Assembly: GCF_001039355.2 (NCBI RefSeq)
Contig: NW_019775523.1
Location: 277,857-341,856, forward strand
Source of the DNA: Lingula anatina
Lineage: Eukaryota; Brachiopoda; Lingulata; Lingulida; Lingulidae
Reading direction: 5' to 3'
DNA: 64,000 nucleotides
The notes beneath the pieces were generated by a model. It saw nothing but the letters and a program-made list of their open reading frames with translations. It did not search any database and was not told the DNA's origin. The position numbers and the translations under genes were made by a program. Positions 54,501 through 64,000 of this stretch are shown in pieces. The stretch's first letter is position 1. Each line of letters starts with the position of its first letter.

Positions 54501-57500
54501 GGCCACTTCAATCGTGGTCAAGTATGTTATTTTTCGTGATAAAATCTTGTTCAGAGATGAGGTTACGCCCAATGCCGATTGTTATATCACCTCAAATAGA
54601 AATTTGTTAAATTGACGATTAAAGCTTTGGGTTGCCATTACAACGAGAAATGTAAACGCCGATATTTTATATTGTCCGGATGAATTTTATTGTTTTTGAT
54701 GGGCACAAAGACAGATGCATTATTGAATAATTAAATACAGGAAAAAAAACCATTTTTGGTATCTTGTTGATAATTAAGGCTTACAATACAATACGTTTCC
54801 AGCTAAAGGTGCATACCTGATGTTCCTCTGGAGATAACGCATTTAAGGGTACCGCAAAGTCATGGCTTATTCTGCCATCACTGCAAATTCCCCATTTGAT
54901 AGCCATAGCAAAACTTAGGCCTATCTGTCACAAACTGACATAGAAACCATAGATTATCTGACTGTAAATGAAATCAAATGAAAGATATAAATCTTCTTCA
55001 CAGAAATACTAAACGACAGACAGATAACATGTTTTGATAGGTGACGGTCATAACATTGTAGTTTTATGAAATGAGGGAATGAAATAACATGAAACCAACC
55101 TGTAGAATTGTGGCATCAGTACTTAACAGACTCTATAAGTTGCAAGTTAAGCTAAAGAGATAGATAGATATTAGAACGAAATGATCTATCGTCGATCAAA
55201 TAATGCTATCAGCAAAGATGACCTTGCATCGATATTTAGGAGTGTCCAGCAAGTAATTACTCAAAAGAATCTCAAAACATATGGTCATGGGAGTTTTAAG
55301 ATTGCAGTATCAATTTTATTATTTTATCAACAGGTCAAAAGTTTCATTAACGACAATTATGCTAATGTTTGTGAAATTTAAAAACCTTGTTTTAAAATAA
55401 TAAGGTCAATCTATGTCTCTTTTACCTTATATTTCCCTTTTATTAGTTCTGAATTAATCTTTGTGGTTTTAGAATTTACATGTCATATCATTTGTAAAAG
55501 CGCTGACAGACAGGATCCCACGATAACATGGTGTTTTTAACTTTGGAGCGAAATAAGTTTGTTATTACATGTATATGGCGTTGTGTTAAATACAAGTTGT
55601 CATTTGAACATTAGTGTTATTTTCTTTGGAATGTTCCTCTTTTTGCTACAGCCAGGTCAAGGTTTTGAAATGTAGACATAGTTCTGATGGGTAAGTACGT
55701 GTCTCCTTTTCCAAAATGCCCAAATTTAGCTTTGCAGCATGGAATTTCACAGTCTAACTCGACAAGAATGTGCTTTGCTCGTCGTTCCAAAGCCTAAAAT
55801 TAAACAAAAGTGACATGCTTGAAATAGACGAACGCGGAGGGCCTTGTGTCATGTGGGATAATGATTGAATCGCTGAGAGATTAATGAGGTTCGGTTTCAT
55901 GTATCTTGAGTAAAATGCAAGATAGCACTGTTATACCAGAACGTAAAGGTTAATCGTTAACCACACAATGCTAACAGCAAAGCTCACCTATAGTAACGAT
56001 TTGTAGGAGCAGTGCCCAGCAATTAATTAATTAATTACGCTCCTTCAATGAAATTATTTTTGTTCTCATAAGTGCTGTTCGCCAACAGATTATTTCACAA
56101 AGTGTACGTTAACCATTTTCTATAAAACGGAAATCATTACTATCGTTTCCATTCCCCTCTATCTAAATCTTAAACGTGGCATCCATGTTTTTGTCTGCAA
56201 ACCGGTCCATCAGGAGTATGACTATTATATCGTCAAAAAACGCGCCGCTTTCCACATTATTCTTTTATTTGATACATTTTTATATACACCTAATGTTATT
56301 CTGTATTAATTGGACGTATTTTAATCAGCCAACCCATGATTGTACGGTGGATAATAGGCTTTCAATATACTAAGTATTTGCTTCACTAAGTAATTAATTA
56401 TCGTCTTTATCATGAATAACACTTATATGGACGATGTATAAAGCAGTATTAAAAAGTGGTGGCTCTCCGACGATTAATCAATTAGAACAATCAACAGAAC
56501 ACAATGGATATCTGATGTACATGTATGCTTAAGTATTAAAAAGAAGGGAGAACGGCAAATCTTACCTAGCATCGTTTTGCTTTGCAATGGGAGATTATTT
56601 TTAAGCGAAATATTTCACCTTACATGTACCTTGACAAACAGTCAAATGATGTTTTTTTTCTTGGAAAGCGTTTACTTGTAAAGGATGGTTGAAACAGTGG
56701 TAACATGAAGCTTTTTATTAAAGCGCGTGTAATACCTAGAAATCCAGATGACTAGGAAAGCCTTGATACAACGGATAATAGATATAAATTGTGATAGATG
56801 ACTGCCAAAGAATGGTTGCATTGTTAGCTGCTAATGACTTTCCGCTTTACCATTTTCAATTCCTTTTATCGGCGCAGGGGTGATAAATGCATGTTCGCCG
56901 GAAGCAATGTCGTAGGACGCTCACCCCTGCTATGCGATCAGGTGTCCCCTAACACTAAACCCTTCAATTACATAACATTTTCGAACAAATACTGTATAAT
57001 GTGTTTTTTCAGAGAGAGAGAGAGAGAGGTGGGTATGGGAATATTGTGAACCAATAGAAATAACTGAAAGCATAATCCCTGTAGGCAAATTTGACTAAAA
57101 CTGTGATTAGGTGAGCATACTGGAGTTTTTCCAGGTCACACCTGAATGGTGTTTGTCTCATATGGCGCATTTACAGGTTGCATTATTAGTGCATTTTCAT
57201 TGGAAATTTGAACTCGTTTAAGTCTTTTTACAAGAAAACGGAATTGGATGTTACAGAAATGACCGCTTTTAAAAGACACATTTAAAGATTGTACAGGCTT
57301 TCGAATTTTCAAGCTGTGCGCCTTGGGAATTTCACATGACTTAAATAGAACTACACCGTCATTCTTGAGGAGTTAATTGTACACGTCGACGCCTACTTTT
57401 CTGGTTGAGAGCAATTATGTGTCGCGGGATTGTGATGACGTTCTTTAAAGGGAAACAGGCAGGAAGCTAATTTTTCAGTGAACTCGTATCAACTTTTTAT

Positions 57501-58437
57501 TTTGGACAAAATAGCAATCATGGTTTCTTTCACCGCCTTACCTTTGTTTTGTTTTTTGTTTTTTTTTAATATTTCTTCCACAATAATAGATTATTGATTT
57601 CTGAGAACATTTAATAGGGATTTATTATTCTGTATTTTGATGGCAATTATACAAAATGGTTTTCTCATAGTTTAAAATGTTTAATTTCTTTAAGCTAAGA
57701 GGAAAAAAAAAACTTCGAATTTCGAATTCACGCATATTTAATCTGGTTTATAATGGCGAAAGATAAGTCGAGTGCAATTTAAAGAAAAAAAGAAAAATAT
57801 GAAATCCTCGTTTGGCTACGTATCAAGGAAAAAGTGTAGAAAATTATATTAAACCCTAGGCCTAAACTTTTGCACTTATTCCTTGATATTGTCTCATTAT
57901 CGGCAACATCAATGATTCTATTTTACACCTGACTCTGCCTGAAAATACAGTATGCAAAGTGATGGATATTTCTGAAAATGTTTATTTCTTAAAATTTCAC
58001 CTTTCACTTTTGTCCCCGAAACAGTGACGGAGTCGTGATTCTCTATAAGAGTCTTTTCTGTGGTTCAGCTGTAATTAACAATAACTGCTGTTATTGTCAT
58101 GCCTTCTGGGAAGTTCTCGGTTTAACCTAATAGTGTGGGGTGAATGAAGGTAAAAGATTTAATACAGGAGGAAACAAATTTTGAAAGTTGTACTAACTAG
58201 TGTGGAAGCAGGCATTTTTTAGTTTCTGAAAGGCACTTATCAAGCCAAGGTCGCTATCACCTTCACATACCCTTGGTCACACATAAAGTGTGGACTCCTC
58301 CAACGAAACAATACATTCATCTTATCTGCCATCAAATGCATTTCTACAAACATGAAATCATATACCGGTAGTCCAGAGCATAAAAAATCGACTGCGTAAA
58401 TAGACCTGACTGAGACAAAAAAAAATCCTAACTGTAA
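51548..58437. other. Gene-poor region
   Basis: About 6.9 kb with no exon or open frame I can support. It contains a 146-bp foldback element (52486-52631), a short (CCCG)n stretch near 54155 and a (GA)n run at about 57011-57029. The rest is AT-rich sequence of unknown role. Distal regulatory elements cannot be excluded. Confidence 0.5.
52486..52631. mobile_element. 146-bp foldback MITE
   Basis: TACCCTCTACCAGGGCC on the left is perfectly inverted as GGCCCTGGTAGAGGGTA on the right. The interior has a second hairpin (TTCTCTGTGACA, then TGTCACAGTACAGAGAA). It has no coding capacity. Confidence 0.8.
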
Positions 58438-58643
58438 GGGCGCATTCAGAACCAGTTGATCCGCAGACTACCTAGTCCACGGATCAAGTATGGCGCGACC
58501 CTTTCAAAAGCGTGGCGAGAATTTAATTACCCTGCCCCTGCTGGGACTGGGCGCGTGGGAGGCGGGAATCCATCGTCAAGTGCGGGCCGTATTTGATCCG
58601 CGGACTAGTTAGTACGCAGATCAACTTGGTTGTGAGTGCAGCC
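58438..58643. mobile_element. 206-bp PIF/Harbinger-like MITE
   Basis: Imperfect inverted repeats of about 55 bp: left GGGCGCATTCAGAACCAGTT; right arm inverse GGCTGCACTCACAACCAAGT. It is flanked by TAA on both sides (58435-58437 and 58644-58646), a TWA target duplication. The core contains TTTAATTACCCTGCCCCTGC, shared in form with families B and C. Confidence 0.82.
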
Positions 58644-59736
58644 TAAGACGGCAATGGCAAATGTTCATTCAGTGGCGGGCAACAGAAGGTTTTCAATGAG
58701 GTGATCATTTTCCTTGCATTTAAGCAAATATATACTCTCTGTTTAGCTGTACATATGTAAATGTATCATCTCAGCACTTGTAATATGCTTCGCCAACTTG
58801 TACACTGTATGACGATAGTTTATCGCAGTTATTATTAATAAAAAGCGAAAGTAAACATGATAAAATCGTTTCTGTTTGTAGTCTTGTATAGACCAACCAA
58901 CAGAATGCTATAACATACTTGTAAGCATTTAACAGTTTCATACATGTATCAACTATATACCAATATGTACGCATATCGATAAACTCTCAGTATAAAGTAA
59001 TCAATATAGTATAATCAGTTTTGAGATATCGTTCATTACAGGTAAGAAATTATAAATACAATCACTATGCCTTACACATTTCGTCAGTTTTAAGCAGCAT
59101 TTAAACTTGTCCGTCAAAACGTTTTCGACAATTCTACGTGCAGTCGCTTTCTCTTCAGTCTTACTTTGTTTGTTTTTCTGCTTATCTAAGTTGGTTTTAC
59201 CACAAGGTTTATACTCAGTTTTATTATACATCGATTTGGAAGGGCTGTTTATATGTCACTCTCCTGGGACTAAGTATGGAATCATTTTCAAGACACACTT
59301 TACTGAAATTGGATTCTGGTCTTCTATTAAATGAATAATTCGATCTTCTTGATCATTGTTTTTTTTTCTGTGGCACCAAAGCAAAACATTGTTGTTTTGT
59401 TTCCTTTATGAATGGGCACAAATCTCAATTTACATGTTGATGACATGCTGTATTCAGAACTTGTTTACAGCTAGTCCAGAACCATGCTATATTTCAATTA
59501 GGCTTTAATTATACTTGGACTCGAAATTAGACATACTGATGTTTTAAATTTCCACGTGGATGGCGCCATCTGACGATTCCAGGATTCCCACTCTTAATGC
59601 GCGCAGAGAAATATATTCCAGAACACACAAATGGCCAATGATAGTTCATTGTTGCAGCGTTAGTCTGTGGCCGAATTCTCGGTTGTCAGAGGTCATGCTC
59701 TTTATAGCAACACAATAGGCCAGTCATGCAGCTTTA

Positions 59737-60282
59737 GAGCGCATTCTCAACGAATTAAGCCAGGCTTTACAAAGCCGGTGACCTAAAAATGGCGGACGTA
59801 CATGAAAGAAAAACCGCCTAATCTTTTAATAGTCTCTCCGCCTCCCCACACGTCGTCCCTGCGGGGTACAGTAATTAAATCGCGTCTCCGTTCGCCATGC
59901 GGAAGCTACCTGAGAAATATTAAGTGCGCATGCTCATCAGTTAAACTCGTGGTGAAGAAAGCATGGCGGCTGAAGGCGATCGAAGGAAAAAAGCTCTTCT
60001 GTTCTATTATCTTTGAAAACAGAGACGAAAAAGGAATAATTTGGCCCGTAGAGCAGCAATGAATCGACTATCTACGGAGATAATATCACCAGAGATATTC
60101 ACGGAAATATTAATGTTCGGAGCCGAGATTTAATTACTGTACCCCGCAGGGACGACGTGTGGGGAGGCGTGTGAGAGGCGGAGAGACTATTAAAAGATTA
60201 GGCGGTTTTTCTTTCATGTACGTCCGCCATTTTTAGGTCACCGGCTTTGTAAAGCCTGGCTTTATTCGTTGAGAATGCGCTC
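59737..60282. mobile_element. 546-bp PIF/Harbinger-type element with long inverted repeats and a coding remnant
   Basis: Inverted repeats of about 140 bp: both ends begin GAGCGCATTCTCAACGAAT when read inward, then AAGCCAGGCTTTACAAAGCC. It is flanked by TTA on both sides (59734-59736 and 60283-60285). The centre (59963-60120) reads MAAEGDRRKKALLFYYL, a stop, then KQRRKRNNLARRAAMNRL. That layout (Arg/Lys-rich, Leu/Tyr run, more Arg) recalls the N terminus of Harbinger transposases. The stop shows it is dead. Confidence 0.85.
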
Positions 60283-60285
60283 TTA

Positions 60286-61317
60286 GATTTAAAAAGGTCA
60301 ATTTCTATATTTTAAGCTAAAAATCCGTGAAAATCTGTAAGAATACATTGTGCCACATTGAATCAAACGCCTTAAGAGGTTTGAAACATTGTTAGGAAAA
60401 TTACGAAAATACAGATAGAGGAGGCGAGCTCCATAAAATGGCTCTCATAAGCTGTCAACAGTCGATGGCATATTTAAATCCCCCGACTCCTCAGAAATAA
60501 TTGCTATGTTTCCAGGAAAAGGCATGGAATCAGACATACGTTGCTAATGTAGTACCTATGCTGTGACAGTTAATAACTAGCACGGGTTAAGACCTGCGTG
60601 TACATAACGCACCACGTTTTAATCAAGGTTGATAAATTTGACCTAAACATCAAATAAGATACTAGGAAATGCAAGCGAACGCAATCAGAAAACAAAAAAA
60701 AATTTTAGATATCATCTATTACCGTCACAAATGAATTAGATTCGCTGTAGCTTTCGTTAGATCCGTAACACGCAGTGATTCGTTTGATAAGTACATGTAT
60801 GTGCCTCATTTACGCGCCTGTCTGCTTTATTGTAATAAAAAGAGAAAGTGGAAAATGGTAATTTTTCAAATGTCAGTGCTTCAGACGGGCATTATGCGGG
60901 AGAGGGATTTTATATATCGGGTATCGGGGTAATGCACGTGGATATTTTTAAAGTACTGAAGAACCGTTTGAAAGCCAGTTTAGTGATTTTCAGAAAACGT
61001 AGTGCGCTCTTTTCGGTTGTACATAATTTACAGATTTTTTATTCAAAACCGAACCAAGACAAATGTAACTTGGTTACCTTTCATAACTATTTACAAATCA
61101 ATGCGCTTTGAACGCCGCAAAAGATTGTGTTACTATAGTTCTTTCAAGACCGTTATTAAAATAGAGGGCGTTTTAGTACAACTATTGCGTGTGAAAACAC
61201 TAAAACACTTTTGGCAAAACGAGAAAATCATTTTTCCAAGAAAATAATGACAAATGTGGATTTCAGCTGATCCCACGTGTTATGAAATGACGGTTAGTCG
61301 TGTGACTGTCTATCGTT

Positions 61318-61353
<36 letters not shown>

Positions 61354-64000
61354 TATATCAAGAGCATTGAACAAATTTGCTTAAATTGGTAAAATGTTTT
61401 GAAGATAAGAAATAAAATTATAACTCTAAAGTTCACTATGATAATTGTCACATTTCTTCTGGTATAGCGGGCAGTAGCAATGATAAATTTGTTTGCCGAA
61501 GACGCGTGATAGAAACTACCAGGCACGGTGGTGGCCTTGTCTAGGAATGGCCTGCTATTCATTTTGGGAAACGTGGAACCTTATCGATGATGTTCACGTC
61601 TGAAGGCAGGTGCCATATGCTAAAGCTCTATTTGGCCGTTATTTTCTCTTCCAACATGACAATCATTTTAGCAAGAGTGTAAAACCACTTACTGTTGATG
61701 TTTATAAGCTGTTTTGTAAAAATGAAGAATGAATTCTGTTGTGTTAAGGTTGGACTGTACTCAAATAGGACTAAAAATAACCTTTTTATGGATAAAATCA
61801 ACAGTAAGTGTTTGAAGGAAAAAATCCCCGAACCCCTTTTGTGGTACTTTGTTCAAGTATTATAATACCATTAAAATCATGTTTATAGCTGTCCAGGTGC
61901 CTGAGAAAATCAGGAAACCGAAAATGATGTTTTGCCAAAAAAAAAAAAAAACAATATTACTTCACACGATAAAGTTGGACCTGTGTTTTAAGTATAATAA
62001 GATGCTATGAAGATTAATTAAATGAATGCAACAGGAATAAAAAAGACCTTTAATTTAAGATAAAATCTCCAACCTGCAGTATTACCTTCAGAATTTTCAT
62101 ATCCGCTGATTCGGATTTTGACACAAAACCACTGTAATAAATTGAAAATGATTTAACAAAATCATTATATCACAACTTTCAGAACACCACAGAGCACAGT
62201 GGCGTTCGAAGTGTAGAAGTATCATTTAAAGTGTGGCATTCGATAGATCAGCACTTGGATCTTGTTTCATACGCACATTTTAGACGGCTAAGGCCGATAT
62301 ATATGTGATCACCTCGTACACATGGCATTTTGAGTGTACTTATTGTCTTTACATAACAAAAAATAACAATCTGTCAAGACTCGGCTACCTACTCAAAGTA
62401 GTAGTAGTAGGAAAGCCCCCTCCTCCTTCATTAAGCTTGTTTACAGCCGATCACTCATCTTCTTAGTAATTCGGATGCTTGTTGATTAACTCGTGTGAAC
62501 AGGCTTCCTCTATGCCATTCTCAAGCAACATTGTGAAGTCCAATGCAAATGTATTCATCAGCAACAAGATAATACTTTTCTGTGAATCAGTCATTGACTT
62601 CTTGGTTTCACAGACAAAACGTACATGTAAATTTTAACAAGACAGTTCATTTGCTTCTGTTACTGATCCTAGATACTGTAATCAAATGAAGAACAAGGGC
62701 TTAAAAGAACCAACATACATGACAAAACAAACCCTTCTTAACGAAAAAAATCTGAAGTAAGGCTACAAGAAATTGCTGGCAGGGTTTTGAAGTACTCATT
62801 ATATATGCTTGAGACGGTGTTCGTGTATGTTCAGAAAAGGGAGAAATTTGAAAAACCTATTTTGCAATTTGTACCCCAAAATCGCAATTATGACGTGATC
62901 GGTAAAATGACATTTGTAATATAAATGCAAAAGAAATTAATCAGTGAACACTGAATGTTATCTTTTATCCTAAACATGAACGTATAGACAGTAATTTAGG
63001 ACTTTTTGTCAAAACCCATCCCTAACCATAAAACGATAACCTATAGCCTGTTTAGTAAGTTATTGCTCAGTTAGACCAAATGCAGCAAAAACCGTCTCCG
63101 TCAAAAAATCTGTCAAGGCGACTAAGCTATATGAACGCGCAGACCAGTTAAACTCATCTTTGGTTACCGTACCCAAAGTTGGAAGACGAATCTATTCTAT
63201 TTGGTCACACTTCGATTTCAACAGCCTGGAGACTGGATTAACTGCATTATATTAGATCGAATTTTAACACAGACTAAATGTGAATCAAAACACAGAGACA
63301 GCTGTAGTATTCGTTTATATTTCATGAATTGGCATCAACGACATTTGGGGAAATAGAGACGTTTTCAGAACTCTGAACACCAGGGTGAACTTGGAGCGAA
63401 TTAATTCAATACCGGGCAGCGTGTGATAAAAAACGGGGTCAATCAAGCAAGCCATCAATCTTTAACGCAGCCGAGAGTTCCAAGCACTTCATACTAAATT
63501 GCCTGGCCTTATAATTGGATAGTTCACTGCACAAGACTCATAGGTTATGTCGTTCTGTCTGGTGTTGGCACACATTGTTGACTGTATGTACATGTATACT
63601 GTTTAGACATCGCATCATGCAAGGTTTCTGGTGATTGGATAGCACCTGGTCATAACGTGTCATTGGATATTTCTGTCACAGAGCTATTAAAACACGTCAT
63701 TGGTGTCGCGATGTCAGTAGGTATATGTACCGACACGAAGAAGGCTGATCGACCAAGAGCAAAAATACAATATCTTCTGTAAGATTCTGTATTGGAAAAT
63801 TCTTGATACAGGAGTGATATAATACAGCCCAGTTTAAGTTTCAAGCAAACAGGGTTTGCTATATAGCGTATTTTTTTGGGCAATTCAACAGCAATTGGTT
63901 GTGACATCACCATCTAGTTATAGGAACCCGAGAAGCCTGATAGGTCCTTATAGCAAAATTGAATTTGAACGTAACTTAAACTATTTTTATATCTGGAACT
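60286..64000. other. Right-hand gene-free stretch
   Basis: No exon pattern is recognised. A (TTTA)n microsatellite lies at about 61317-61353 and a poly-A run at about 61938-61951. The rest is AT-rich sequence without a supported feature. Confidence 0.5.

Noticed and set aside
59802-60062. 86-residue frame at 59802-60062
   Set aside because: It crosses the left arm and centre of the Harbinger-type element in a different frame from the transposase-like remnant.

Overview
The window is nuclear DNA of a metazoan. It is AT-rich, its genes have many short exons with GT-AG introns of about 0.1 to 3.5 kb, and every gene recognised has a human ortholog. Abundant MITEs, a tRNA-derived SINE and many copies of the word TACATGTA point to a marine invertebrate, perhaps a mollusc or other lophotrochozoan. 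That placement is inference only.

Layout. (1) 67-7491, minus strand: the 5' two thirds of an RBM26/RBM27-type RNA-binding protein, running off the left edge inside its first RRM. (2) 7978-15757, plus strand: a complete AFG2A (SPATA5) AAA+ ATPase of 15 exons, head-to-head with RBM26 across a 486-bp shared promoter region. (3) 17501-24548, plus: the first 13 coding exons of EIF5B, stopping just after the switch I region of its GTPase domain. (4) 26961-31695, plus: EIF2D without its N-terminal exons. (5) 36124-49309, plus: a PDE10A-type cyclic nucleotide phosphodiesterase without its GAF-A exons. (6) 49310-64000: its 3' region, then about 13 kb without a recognisable gene but with several foldback transposons.

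The most interesting system is in the phosphodiesterase. The exon carrying the second metal-binding Asp is present twice (112 bp each). The next exon, which carries the M-loop and the invariant purine-binding glutamine, is present three times (81 bp each). All five copies have intact splice sites, matching phases and open frames, so one gene could make six catalytic-domain variants. In the third copy of the 81-bp exon the invariant Gln is Glu. A small MITE has also inserted at the splice donor of the HD-motif exon and duplicated the donor.

Two structural oddities need care. EIF5B is cut off after one intron and EIF2D begins without its start. Only a ~1.8-kb repeat with terminal inverted repeats and six ~142-bp tandem units lies between them, and the exon phases do not match, so this looks like a chimeric assembly join or a recombinant rearrangement rather than a gene fusion. 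The phosphodiesterase likewise lacks upstream exons, near a single N at 34698. Four of the five genes act in basic RNA, ribosome or translation biology (RBM26, AFG2A, EIF5B, EIF2D). I see no operon-like link between them apart from the shared RBM26/AFG2A promoter.
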